64,000 bases of DNA from Pelagibacterium sp. 26DY04 (GTDB lineage Bacteria; Pseudomonadota; Alphaproteobacteria; Rhizobiales; Devosiaceae), in NCBI RefSeq assembly GCF_031202305.1, contig NZ_CP101731.1, forward strand, positions 2,914,001 to 2,978,000. The letters run 5' to 3'. Position 1 is the stretch's first letter; the number at the start of each line of letters is the position of its first letter. This document shows positions 18,045 through 26,775 of this stretch, one piece after another. Below the pieces are notes generated by a model. The model searched no databases and was not told the DNA's origin. It worked only from the letters and a program-made list of their open reading frames with translations. Position numbers and translations under genes: made by a program.

Positions 18045-19172
18045 ATGTTTTCGCTGCTGGCCGACTACACAATCCAGAACGTGATGATCGGCGCCGCCCT
18101 GCTCGGCATTGTCTCGGGCGTTCTGGGCAGCTTTGCGGTGTTGCGCAAGCAATCGCTTCTGGGCGACACGCTCTCCCACGCCGCTCTGCCCGGCATCTGC
18201 ATCGGCTTTCTGGTTGCTGGCACGCGCAGCCTTCCCGCCATTCTCATCGGCGCTTTGCTGACCGGGGCGCTTGCCGCGCTGATCGTGTTGGCGCTGACCC
18301 GCAGCACGCGGCTCAAGACCGATGCCAGCCTGGGGATCGCGCTGTCGATCTTTTTCGCACTCGGGATCGTGCTGCTCACGTTTATCCAGAACGCCGGCAG
18401 CGCCGCCCAGGGGGGGCTCGAATCCTTTCTCTTCGGACAAGCCGCAGCCATTCTGCGCTCGGATCTTTACGTCATGGGCGCCATTGCCCTGCTCGCGCTG
18501 GCGCTGGTCCTTTTGTTCTGGAAGGAGTTCAAGCTCGTCACCTTCGATCCCGCCTATGCGCGCACGCTCGGCCTGCCGGTGCTGGCGCTCGAGGCGGCGT
18601 TGACGACGATGATTGCGCTTGCCGTCGTCGTGGGACTGCAAATGGTTGGCGTGGTGCTGATGGCGGCGATGATCATCGCCCCGGCAGTTGCCGCGCGCCA
18701 GTGGACCGACCGGCTGGGCGTGATGGTGGGACTCGCCGCCCTCTTCGGCATGGCCTCGGGATTGTTTGGGGCTCTGGTCAGCGCCACCGGACGCGGTCTG
18801 GCCACCGGTCCGCTGATCGTTCTCGCCATATCTGCGATCGTCGCCCTGTCCCTGTTGTTCGCACCCGGGCGCGGACTGATCTTTGCCGCGATACGCCAGC
18901 GCGAGAACTCGCGGCAATTGCGCAGCCGGCGCGTGCTCTCGACGCTCTATCGCCTCGCCGCGGAGCATAGCGACCCGGCCTATCCTGCCGAGCAGCGCAT
19001 GCTCGACGCCTATCACGGGGCGGGAACCGCATCGGCGCTCAAGCGCCTGGAGGATCGCGGTCTGGTGACAGGCACACGCCACCACCCGGAGCCGACGCCC
19101 CATTGGGTGCTGACGCCCAAGGGCATTGCCGAGGCTGAGGCTGAACTCGCGCCCGGAGGAAACGTTCAATGA
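18045..19172 (+). CDS. Metal ABC transporter permease with C-terminal winged-helix-like domain (first of two)
   Basis: Residues 1 to about 283 form an ABC-3 family permease with around eight helices (SFAVLRKQSLLGDTLSHAALPG is the family signature). Residues about 284-375 are a soluble tail that the transport fold does not need: helices (RRVLSTLYRLAAE, SALKRLEDRGLV) followed by a wing-like HWVLTPKGIAEAEAEL, resembling a DtxR/MarR-type winged helix. A known parallel is Chlamydia YtgC-YtgR, a permease fused to a DtxR-like repressor. Translation is coupled to the next permease by ATGA. DNA binding by this tail is inference. Confidence 0.88.
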   Translation: MFSLLADYTIQNVMIGAALLGIVSGVLGSFAVLRKQSLLGDTLSHAALPGICIGFLVAGTRSLPAILIGALLTGALAALIVLALTRSTRLKTDASLGIALSIFFALGIVLLTFIQNAGSAAQGGLESFLFGQAAAILRSDLYVMGAIALLALALVLLFWKEFKLVTFDPAYARTLGLPVLALEAALTTMIALAVVVGLQMVGVVLMAAMIIAPAVAARQWTDRLGVMVGLAALFGMASGLFGALVSATGRGLATGPLIVLAISAIVALSLLFAPGRGLIFAAIRQRENSRQLRSRRVLSTLYRLAAEHSDPAYPAEQRMLDAYHGAGTASALKRLEDRGLVTGTRHHPEPTPHWVLTPKGIAEAEAELAPGGNVQ

Positions 19173-20329
19173 ACGCAATGCTTTCGGCCTTTTTCGACAG
19201 CCCCGATGCGATGGTCATGCTCACCGGAGCGCTGGTCGGCATCGCCGCGTCACTCCTTGGCACGTTCCTGGTCCTGCGCGGCGCCTCGATGCTCTCGGAC
19301 GCCATCTCCCACTCCATCGTTTTCGGCATCATCGTGGTCTGGATGCTGACCGGGCAGGCATCCGGCCCGGTGCAGATCATCGGCGCCGCGCTGACCGGGC
19401 TTTTGACGGTGTTCCTTACTGAACTGCTCACCGCCACGCGGCGCGTCAAGGCCGACGCGGCGATCGGGCTGGTGTTCCCGGCGCTGTTTTCGATCGGCGT
19501 GCTGCTTATCAACCTTTTTGCCCGCGACGTCCATATCGACGAGCACACGGTGCTTCTGGGCGAGATCGGCTTCGTCTGGCTCGATACCTATGAGATCGGC
19601 GGCTATCTCGTGCCGCAGGCCGTGGTGTGGATGGGCGTTATGGCGCTGGTCAACCTCGCCTTCGTCGCGGTGCTTTTCAAGGAACTCAAGCTTGCGACCT
19701 TCGACGCGGCGCTGGCCCGCGCCCTGGGCTTCGCGCCGGCGCTGCTGTCGTACGGGCTGCTGGCACTGCTCAGCGGCACGGCCGTCGCTGCGTTCGATTC
19801 CGTCGGCGCGATCCTGTTCATCGCCTTCGTCATCGTCCCGCCTTCGGCGGCTTATCTGCTCACCGACCGGCTTTCAATGATGCTGGTCATCGGGGTGGCG
19901 GTCTCGATCGTCTCGGCAATCGCCGGATATTGGCTGGCCGTATGGTTTAACGTTTCCATCGGCGGCATGATGGCGGTGATGACCGGGGTGTGCTTCACGC
20001 TCGCCCTGGCATTTGGCCCGCGCTACGGCATGCTGGCGCAATGGGCGCGCCAGCGGGCGCGGCTGGGCGAGAATGCGGCCCGGACGCTTGCCGTGCATCT
20101 CTTCAATCACGAAGACGATCCACAGGCGAGCGAGGAAAACGTCACGGCGGCTCTGCGCGAACATCTGCACTGGTCGCCGGCCAAATCGCGCGACGTTCTC
20201 GCCAGAAGCCTTGCCGAAGGGCTGGTAACGCGCGCGGGCGAGCGGCTCATCCTGACCGACAAAGGCCGGCAAGCCGCCCGCGACGTGCTCGAGCCATGGG
20301 CGCGCGGTGACCGGGCAATCAAGGCCTGA
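19169..20329 (+). CDS. Metal ABC transporter permease with C-terminal winged-helix-like domain (second of two)
   Basis: A second ABC-3 permease, homologous to but distinct from the first (LRGASMLSDAISHSIVFG signature; about eight helices to residue 290). Residues about 293-386 again form a soluble helical tail ending in LAEGLVTRAGERLILTDKGRQAARDVL, a winged-helix-like hairpin. Two different permeases per operon is the SitCD/MntBC-type arrangement. It ends 11 nt inside the convergent acetoacetyl-CoA synthetase gene, so no terminator separates them. Confidence 0.88.
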   Translation: MNAMLSAFFDSPDAMVMLTGALVGIAASLLGTFLVLRGASMLSDAISHSIVFGIIVVWMLTGQASGPVQIIGAALTGLLTVFLTELLTATRRVKADAAIGLVFPALFSIGVLLINLFARDVHIDEHTVLLGEIGFVWLDTYEIGGYLVPQAVVWMGVMALVNLAFVAVLFKELKLATFDAALARALGFAPALLSYGLLALLSGTAVAAFDSVGAILFIAFVIVPPSAAYLLTDRLSMMLVIGVAVSIVSAIAGYWLAVWFNVSIGGMMAVMTGVCFTLALAFGPRYGMLAQWARQRARLGENAARTLAVHLFNHEDDPQASEENVTAALREHLHWSPAKSRDVLARSLAEGLVTRAGERLILTDKGRQAARDVLEPWARGDRAIKA

Positions 20330-22265
20330 GCTGGGGCAGATCCTTGTAGAGCTCCAGCGCCTCGGGGTTGGCGAGTGCCGTGGTGTTCCTGACAGGGCGC
20401 CCGTGGATGGTGTCGCGCACCGCCACTTCGGAAATCTTCCCCGACCGGGTGCGGGGAATGGCGGCAACTGCGATGATTTTGGCCGGCACGTGCCGCGGGC
20501 TGGCACCCGAACGGATGCGGGAGCGGATATTGGCTTCAAGGTCTGGGGTCAGTTCGCCCTCACGCAATTTGACGAACAGGATGACACGCTGATCGCCATC
20601 GATATCCTGGCCCACCGCTATGGCTTCTTCGACTTCGGGCACCGTTTCCACCTGCCGATAAATCTCGGCCGTTCCGATCCGCACCCCGCCCGGATTGAGC
20701 GTCGTGTCAGACCGACCATGGATGATAAAACCACCGGACGGGCGCTTTTCGACGAAATCTCCGTGCGCCCACACACCCGGAAAGCGTGAGAAATAGGCGT
20801 CCGCATAGCGCGAGCCGTTGGGATCGCCCCAGAACATGACCGGCATGGAAAGATGGGCGTTGCGGCACACCATTTCGCCCGGCACGCCGGAAACAGGGTT
20901 GCCCGCGTCATCGAGCGTATCGACGTCCAGGCCCAAAAGCGCACACTGCAATTCGCCTCGCCGCACTGGCAGCAAGGGATTGCCGCCCAAAAAACACGCG
21001 CAGATATCGGTGCCCCCCGAGATCGAGGCCAGGTGTACGTCAGTTTTCCAGTCGCGATAGATGTAGTCGAAGCTTGTGGGGATGAGCGGCGAGCCCGTGG
21101 ACAGGATGAGCTTCAAATTCTCGAGCCTGTGGCTCTCTTTGGGCCTCAGCCCGGCCTTGAGGCAAGCATCGATATACTTGGCGCTGGTTCCGAAAATGGC
21201 GATATCTTCGGCATCGACAAGATCGATGAGCCGGTCGGGGTCGGGATGGAAGGGATTGCCGTCATAAGTGACCAGCGTTGCGCCCAAAGCCAGACCGGTG
21301 ACCTGCCAATTCCACATCATCCACCCGCAGGTGGTGAAATAGAAGAACTTCTCGCCCGCCCGGATATCGCAATGGAGCACAAGTTCCTTTTTGTGCTGGA
21401 GCAGCAGACCGGCGGCTGAATGGGTGATGCATTTGGGCTTGCCGGTGGTGCCGGAAGAAAAAAGGATGGCAAGAGGGGCTTTGAACCCCATGCGGAGAAA
21501 GGCGATTTCGGTTGGAGTGAACGGAGATAGCCAGGCCTCAAGGGGGACGCAGTCGAGACCGGCAAGCGACTCGGGGACCTCATCTGCGACGATGACGATC
21601 CGTGAAAGTTCCGTGCCCTCGGCAACGGCCCGGATCGAGGGCGCCACGTCTATGGTCTTGCCTGCATAGGAGTAACCCGGCACTGCGATAAGGATTTTCG
21701 GCGCGATCTGACACAGCCGGTCACTGGCGCCGGCCGGGCCGAAATCGGGCGAACAGGACGACCAGATGGCACCGATCGAAGATGTCGCGAGATAAGCGAT
21801 GATCGCTTCGAGATCATTGGTGACGATGGCTGCCACCCGGTCGCCCTCGCCGACCCCTTCCGCCGATAGCGCCTGTGCGAAGCGCGATACCTGATCGTAG
21901 AGTTGCCGCCAGCTCAACGTCCGGCGCGTGCCGTCGTCGCGATGGGCGATGATGGCGAGGCCATCGTCACGGCGGCGCAGCAGGTTCTCCGCATAATTGA
22001 GACTTGCATCGGGAAAGAACTGCGCATCGCGGATATCGTCTCCCGGAACGAAAGCGCGCTCGCCTTTTTCGCCCACGATGTCGAGATGGTCCCAGAGCGC
22101 GGAGTAGAACGCTTCCGGCTCGCTGACCGACCAGGCGTGCAGCGCCGCATAGTCATCGGGCTCGGCACCATGGAGATGCGCCGTCGCCTCGGCGAAGTGC
22201 CAGAGGGCCGAAGCGTGCTTGCGCGCATCATCGGCTTTCCAGAGAACGCCTCCGGTTTCCATCAT
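20319..22265 (-). CDS. Acetoacetyl-CoA synthetase
   Basis: Activates acetoacetate to acetoacetyl-CoA with ATP. The 648-residue size, the N-terminal cap beginning [16 protein letters not shown], the adenylation motif ILFSSGTTGKPKCI, YFTTCGWMMWNWQVTGLALG and the C-terminal lysine region RTRSGKISEVAVRD identify the family (AacS). The frame is open well upstream, but the start at 22265 is set by a 4-nt ATGA overlap with the thiolase stop. The coupled thiolase would cleave the product to two acetyl-CoA, so together they feed acetoacetate or ketone bodies and poly-hydroxybutyrate breakdown products into the TCA cycle. Confidence 0.93.
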   Translation of the reverse strand: MMETGGVLWKADDARKHASALWHFAEATAHLHGAEPDDYAALHAWSVSEPEAFYSALWDHLDIVGEKGERAFVPGDDIRDAQFFPDASLNYAENLLRRRDDGLAIIAHRDDGTRRTLSWRQLYDQVSRFAQALSAEGVGEGDRVAAIVTNDLEAIIAYLATSSIGAIWSSCSPDFGPAGASDRLCQIAPKILIAVPGYSYAGKTIDVAPSIRAVAEGTELSRIVIVADEVPESLAGLDCVPLEAWLSPFTPTEIAFLRMGFKAPLAILFSSGTTGKPKCITHSAAGLLLQHKKELVLHCDIRAGEKFFYFTTCGWMMWNWQVTGLALGATLVTYDGNPFHPDPDRLIDLVDAEDIAIFGTSAKYIDACLKAGLRPKESHRLENLKLILSTGSPLIPTSFDYIYRDWKTDVHLASISGGTDICACFLGGNPLLPVRRGELQCALLGLDVDTLDDAGNPVSGVPGEMVCRNAHLSMPVMFWGDPNGSRYADAYFSRFPGVWAHGDFVEKRPSGGFIIHGRSDTTLNPGGVRIGTAEIYRQVETVPEVEEAIAVGQDIDGDQRVILFVKLREGELTPDLEANIRSRIRSGASPRHVPAKIIAVAAIPRTRSGKISEVAVRDTIHGRPVRNTTALANPEALELYKDLPQLRP

Positions 22266-23440
22266 TGACGCTCCACGCACATGGCGACGCCCATGCCTCC
22301 GCCGATGCACAGCGTCGCCACACCGCGCCGCACGTCGCGCCGCGCCATTTCGTGCAGCAGCGTCACCAGCACCCGCGCGCCCGAAGCTCCGATTGGATGG
22401 CCCAGAGCGATCGCACCGCCATTGACGTTGACCTTCTCCGGATCGATCCCCAACTGACCAACAACCGCAAGACTTTGCGCGGCAAAGGCTTCGTTGGCCT
22501 CCCAAAGCTCCACCTCCCCGGCGCTCCATCCGGCCTTTTCCAGCGCCCGGCGCGAGGCCGGTACCGGCCCAAGGCCCATTACGTTGGGGTCGAGCCCTGC
22601 CGTCGCCCAACTCGCGATCCGCGCCATGGGCGACTTTCCGTTTTCGGCGAGAGCTGCTTCCGACATCAACACCAACGCTGCCGCGCCATCATTGATGCCC
22701 GAGGAATTGCCGGCGGTGACCGTTCCCTCCTTTTCAAAGGCGGGACGCAGCCTGCCCATGCTTTCAAGATTGGCATCGTGGCGGATGAACTCGTCTTCGG
22801 TCACGACAGTTTCGCCCCTGCGCCCGCTGATGGTGATCGGCACGATCTCATCGGCGAACCGCCCGGCCCGCTGCGCAGCCGAAGCGCGTTGTTGGGACCG
22901 GTGCGCGAATTGATCCTGCTCTTCGCGGGTAAGCCCGCATTGGCGCGCGACGTTTTCGGCGGTGACACCCATCGCCATCTTGCCAAAGGCGTCGGTCAAC
23001 CCGTCATTCATGGCCGTATCGACAAAAGTTACCTCCCCGAGCCTGGCGCCCGAGCGCAGATGCGCCGCATGGGGCGCCCGGCTCATGGATTCCTGCCCGC
23101 CGGCCACCACAATTTCGGCGTCCCCGAGCGCAATCTGCTGGGCAGCAAGAGCAACGGCACGCAGGCCAGAGCCGCAAACCTGATTGACGATGAATGCCGT
23201 CGCAGCATCGGGCAACCCCGCCAGCCGGGCTGCTTGCCGCGCCGGATTCATACCTGCGGCGGCCGTAAGCACCTGCCCCATGATCATCTCATTGACCCGC
23301 TCTGGCGCCACCCCAGCATCAGCCATGGCGGCGCTGACAGCAATGGCTCCCAATTGATGAGCGGCAAGGCTCGCAAGCGCGCCGTTGAGCGTTCCGATCG
23401 GCGTGCGGCGGCCGGCGACGATAAAAACGCCTTCTGCCAT
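22262..23440 (-). CDS. Acetyl-CoA acetyltransferase (biosynthetic/degradative thiolase)
   Basis: Interconverts acetoacetyl-CoA and two acetyl-CoA. With the start at 23440, chosen from a GGAGGAGG ribosome site, it has 392 residues, the usual size. Nucleophile C89 lies in [11 protein letters not shown], His in [12 protein letters not shown] and the second Cys in [21 protein letters not shown] and NEAFAAQSL are also conserved. The frame stays open further upstream to 23734, but that part is non-coding. It lies upstream of and coupled to acetoacetyl-CoA synthetase, and divergent from a PAS-LuxR regulator. Confidence 0.95.
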   Translation of the reverse strand: MAEGVFIVAGRRTPIGTLNGALASLAAHQLGAIAVSAAMADAGVAPERVNEMIMGQVLTAAAGMNPARQAARLAGLPDAATAFIVNQVCGSGLRAVALAAQQIALGDAEIVVAGGQESMSRAPHAAHLRSGARLGEVTFVDTAMNDGLTDAFGKMAMGVTAENVARQCGLTREEQDQFAHRSQQRASAAQRAGRFADEIVPITISGRRGETVVTEDEFIRHDANLESMGRLRPAFEKEGTVTAGNSSGINDGAAALVLMSEAALAENGKSPMARIASWATAGLDPNVMGLGPVPASRRALEKAGWSAGEVELWEANEAFAAQSLAVVGQLGIDPEKVNVNGGAIALGHPIGASGARVLVTLLHEMARRDVRRGVATLCIGGGMGVAMCVERQ

Positions 23441-23499
23441 GGACATCCTCCTCCAAGATGACGAAGCAGATTGTACAGCTTGCGCTGGCGCGGCAACGA

Positions 23500-23515
23500 G
23501 ACGTATTTCTACGTC
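23500..23515. promoter_or_regulatory. Inverted repeat between thiolase and the PAS-LuxR regulator
   Basis: GACGTATTTCTACGTC is a perfect dyad (GACGTA / TACGTC around TTTC). It ends at the base before the regulator's start codon and lies 60 bp upstream of the thiolase start. In such a short divergent gap it is a natural operator for the adjacent LuxR-type protein, which would then control the acetoacetate operon and itself. No family-specific consensus is known to me, so this is inference from position and symmetry. Confidence 0.45.
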
Positions 23516-24091
23516 ATGGAACCCAACCGCCTCGCCTTCGCACTCGAAGAATTGCCCATCCCTCTGGTTTATGCGACGCATCGCATCATCAGGCAGACCA
23601 ACGCCGCCTTTGCCGGCCTGTTCGGATACAGGCCCGAAGAACTTGCTGGGCGCAGCTTCACCATTCTCTACCCCGAGCTTGCCGATTTCGTGATGGTGGG
23701 CGACCTCTGGCGGGCCAACTTCGCCGGAGGCCACATCTATACCGACGAACGCATCATGCGCTGCCGGGACGGCACGCGGTTCTGGTGCCGGGTGCGAGGG
23801 CGATCGATGAGCAAGGCCGACCCGTTCTCGCGGGCGATCTACTGCTTCGATCCCCTGCCCCGCCCGGTCGAGACCGGCGAAGATGTGCTGACCCCGCGCC
23901 AGCGCCAGATCGTGACGCTCGCCTCCCAGGGCAAAACCAATGCCCAGATCGGCGGTGAGTTGGGACTTTCACCGCGCAGCGTGGAAACCCATCGATACCG
24001 CATGATGCGGCGGCTCGGCCTGCGCAACAGCGCCGAACTCATTGCTTGGTTCGCAGGGCTCAGCGGATCAGGATTGCCCGAAAATCATTGA
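23516..24091 (+). CDS. PAS domain, LuxR-type transcriptional regulator
   Basis: 191 residues. A PAS domain (about 8-115; RQTNAAFAGLFGYRPEELAGRS is the PAS core) is joined to a C-terminal LuxR/NarL helix-turn-helix (about 127-185; LTPRQRQIVTLASQGKTNAQIGG, then SVETHRYRMMRRLG). The PAS ligand or cofactor is unknown. ATG 23516 is chosen over a TTG at 23471, though neither has a strong ribosome site. Divergent from the thiolase/acetoacetyl-CoA synthetase pair, which suggests it senses a related metabolite. Its 3' end overlaps the convergent glycerate kinase gene by 32 nt. Confidence 0.82.
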   Translation: MEPNRLAFALEELPIPLVYATHRIIRQTNAAFAGLFGYRPEELAGRSFTILYPELADFVMVGDLWRANFAGGHIYTDERIMRCRDGTRFWCRVRGRSMSKADPFSRAIYCFDPLPRPVETGEDVLTPRQRQIVTLASQGKTNAQIGGELGLSPRSVETHRYRMMRRLGLRNSAELIAWFAGLSGSGLPENH

Positions 24092-25331
24092 CGTTTGTGC
24101 CGGTTTGGCCGGTGATGAACAGATCGCCGATGGCCGAGAACGCCGTCCACGCATCGTGCCGGCAGAGCGCCTTTTTCGGATCGACGCCTGCGCCGCGCAT
24201 GCGCGACAGGCTGTGCCCATCCGCAAAGGCGCCAGCATTGTCCTCGGACCCGTCGATCCCATCGGTATCGGCGGCCAGGGCATGCACGCCCTCACACCCC
24301 TCGATGCCGCGCGCCAGCGAAAGCAGGAATTCCGTGTTGCGACCACCCCGTCCATACGGCCCTTCGGCGAGCGTCACCGTGGTTTCCCCGCCCGAGAGCA
24401 TCACGACGGGCTTTTCGAACGGTTGATCGAAACCGGCCACCTCGCGCGCCATTGCAGCATGCATGCGGCCGATATCCTTGGCCTCGCCCTCGATGGCATC
24501 CGAGAGCACCACGGGCGTTATGCCCATGGATCGGGCAAGATCGGCGGCCGCATGCAGCGAGGTCCGGGCCGAGGCGATGATCACGGCGCTGTTGCGCGCA
24601 AGATCGGGATCATCGGGCTTTGGCGCAATGGCCGCGGGCGAGCCGAGATGGGCCATGACCTTCTCTGGAAGGCTCATCCTGTATTCGGCGATGATATCGA
24701 GGGCATCCTGCGGCGTCGTTCCGTCCGGGACCGTGGGTCCAGAAGCCACCATCGCCGGATCGTCGCCCGCCACGTCGGAAACCAGCAACGAAACCACTCG
24801 TGCCGGCGCAGCCGCCTTGGCCAGCCGGCCGCCCTTGATGCCCGAGATGTGCTTGCGCACGACATTCATCGATCCGATCGGCGCTCCCGAACGCAAAAGC
24901 GCGCGATTGACGGCGATCTCGTCTTCAAAGCTCAACTCACCTCCCGGCAGCGGCAGCAGGGACGAGCCGCCGCCCGAGATCAGCGCGATCACCAGATCGT
25001 CCGGGGAGAGGCCCGACACCGCATCTAGCAAGGCGCGAGAGCCCGAAAGCCCTGCCTGATCGGGCACCGGATGGGCGGCCTGCACGACCCTGATGTTCCT
25101 GGTGGGCGTCACCTTGCCGTGACGGTCGATGACCACCCCCTCGAGTGGTCCATCCCAAAGGCTCTCGAGCGCTGCGGCCATGCGGCTCGCCGCCTTGCCG
25201 GCACCGACAACCACAGTGCGGCCTTTGGGCGGTTCGGGAAGATGGGAGGCGATCGCATCACGCGGATCGGCCGCCTTGACGGCGCAACGAAACAGAGCGG
25301 TCAGAAACGTCCGCGGATCGATATCCGTCAT
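24060..25331 (-). CDS. Glycerate 2-kinase, MOFRL family (first copy)
   Basis: Phosphorylates D-glycerate to 2-phosphoglycerate with ATP. The DUF4147 N-terminal domain shows the nucleotide-binding GRTVVVGAGKAASRMA and ISGGGSSLLPLPGGELS; the MOFRL C-terminal domain shows VMLSGGETTVTL, GRGGRNTEFLLSLA, DTDGIDGSEDNAGAFAD and GTNVNDFRAILI. Older databases call this family hydroxypyruvate reductase TtuD, but the catalytic pattern is that of glycerate kinase. ATG 25331 has a GGGGG ribosome site. A paralogue lies directly upstream on the same strand. Confidence 0.9.
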   Translation of the reverse strand: MTDIDPRTFLTALFRCAVKAADPRDAIASHLPEPPKGRTVVVGAGKAASRMAAALESLWDGPLEGVVIDRHGKVTPTRNIRVVQAAHPVPDQAGLSGSRALLDAVSGLSPDDLVIALISGGGSSLLPLPGGELSFEDEIAVNRALLRSGAPIGSMNVVRKHISGIKGGRLAKAAAPARVVSLLVSDVAGDDPAMVASGPTVPDGTTPQDALDIIAEYRMSLPEKVMAHLGSPAAIAPKPDDPDLARNSAVIIASARTSLHAAADLARSMGITPVVLSDAIEGEAKDIGRMHAAMAREVAGFDQPFEKPVVMLSGGETTVTLAEGPYGRGGRNTEFLLSLARGIEGCEGVHALAADTDGIDGSEDNAGAFADGHSLSRMRGAGVDPKKALCRHDAWTAFSAIGDLFITGQTGTNVNDFRAILIR

Positions 25332-25421
25332 CAAACCCCCGAAATGCCGGTTTTATAGAGACTATCAGACTTGACCGCTTTTGCCACGTCACAAGAGCAA
25401 AAAGCCCCGATCACCGATAGG

Positions 25422-26687
25422 TCAGCGAACAAGGATCGCCCGGAAATCGTTGACGTTGGTGTAGGTGGGACCGGTCATCACCAGCCGGCCAGCCTGCTGG
25501 AAATAGTTGTACGCGTCATTGCGGTCAAGAAAGGCCGCGGCATCGGAATTGCCCGCCGGCTCGCGCGAAAGATCGAACCAAGCCCCGGCATTGTCCTCGG
25601 TCCCGTCGATCCCGTCCGTATCACAGGCGATGGCGGCGACTTCGCGATGCGGCCGCAGCGCAAGATAGAGCGCCAGCAGGAATTCGGTGTTGCGTCCGCC
25701 CCGCCCGATGGCCTCCGGCCTGAGCGTCACCGTGGTTTCCCCGCCCGAGAGCAGCACGCATGGGGCGACGAATGGCGTCTGATACTGGATGATCGAGCGC
25801 ACCATGCCCGCCATGGCAACGGCAACTTCGCGCGCTTCCCCCTCGATCGCATCGCCCAGGATGATGGGCGCAATCCCCATGCGCTCGGCCTCCCGGCTGG
25901 CCGCATCGAGCGACATACGAGGCGTTGCGATCATGTGCACAATGTTTTGCGGCGTCTCCTCGGACCTGCCGGCATTGTCGAAAAGCACCTTTTCGGCGTG
26001 CGGAGGAATCTCGATGCGGAAGCGGCGCAGGATGGCTCGGACCTCCTCGAGATCATTGTGGGCGATGATCGAGGGACCCGAGCCGATGGTCGCCGGATCG
26101 TCGCCGGGAACATCGGAAATGATGTAGGTGACGACTTTCGCGGGCGCCGCCACCAGTGCGAGCTTGCCGCCCTTGACCGCCGAAAACGCCTTGCGCACCG
26201 CGTTCATTGCGCTGATAGGGGCGCCCGAGCGCAACAATTGACGGGTGATCTCCTGTTTGTCGGCGAGCGAGATACCATCGGCGGGCATTGTGAGCAGCGA
26301 GGACGCTCCGCCCGAGACCAGGACGACAACCAGATCGTCCGGCCCTGCGCCTCGCGCCAACTCGACGATCTCACGGGTGGCGGTCAGCCCGGCATCGTCC
26401 GGCACCGGGTGGGCGGCTTCGACGATCCTGATATGCCGTGTGGGCACGGAATGGCCGTAGCGCGTGATGACAAGGCCTTCGCAGTGAGCCTGCCAGGCAT
26501 CTTCGAACGCCTTGGCCATGCGGGCCGAAGCCTTGCCCGCGCCAAGCACGATGGTACGCCCTTTGGGACGCTCGGGCAGCAGGTTGTCGAATTTGCCGTC
26601 GGGCAGAGCCGCTTCCAGCGCCGCATCGAACAGCCTTTTGAGCACCCGCTCGGCATCAAGATTGTCAATCTCGTCCGCAGCAAGCAT
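25422..26687 (-). CDS. Glycerate 2-kinase, MOFRL family (second copy)
   Basis: A paralogue of the preceding kinase with the same domain order and motifs: GRTIVLGAGKASARMAKA, VSGGASSLLTMPADGIS, VLLSGGETTVTL, GRGGRNTEFLLALY, DTDGIDGTEDNAGAWFD and YTNVNDFRAILV. In the glycine loop GGGSS is GGASS here, a visible difference from the first copy. The ATG at 26687 (MLAADEIDNL) is preferred over 26738 on ribosome-site spacing (GGGAGG). The two copies are 90 nt apart and both follow tartronate semialdehyde reductase, supplying the last step to 2-phosphoglycerate. Confidence 0.9.
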   Translation of the reverse strand: MLAADEIDNLDAERVLKRLFDAALEAALPDGKFDNLLPERPKGRTIVLGAGKASARMAKAFEDAWQAHCEGLVITRYGHSVPTRHIRIVEAAHPVPDDAGLTATREIVELARGAGPDDLVVVLVSGGASSLLTMPADGISLADKQEITRQLLRSGAPISAMNAVRKAFSAVKGGKLALVAAPAKVVTYIISDVPGDDPATIGSGPSIIAHNDLEEVRAILRRFRIEIPPHAEKVLFDNAGRSEETPQNIVHMIATPRMSLDAASREAERMGIAPIILGDAIEGEAREVAVAMAGMVRSIIQYQTPFVAPCVLLSGGETTVTLRPEAIGRGGRNTEFLLALYLALRPHREVAAIACDTDGIDGTEDNAGAWFDLSREPAGNSDAAAFLDRNDAYNYFQQAGRLVMTGPTYTNVNDFRAILVR

Positions 26688-26775
26688 CGCCCGGCCCTCC
26701 CTTACTCCTCGAAGCGCCCCACTGCCCCGGCTTACCACCGAAAGTTCTTCCTTGTGGGGCGCGCCGTTACTCGAT

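Noticed and set aside
22266..22610. Upstream extension of the acetoacetyl-CoA synthetase frame
   Set aside because: It lies inside the thiolase gene; the conserved protein starts at the ATGA junction at 22265.
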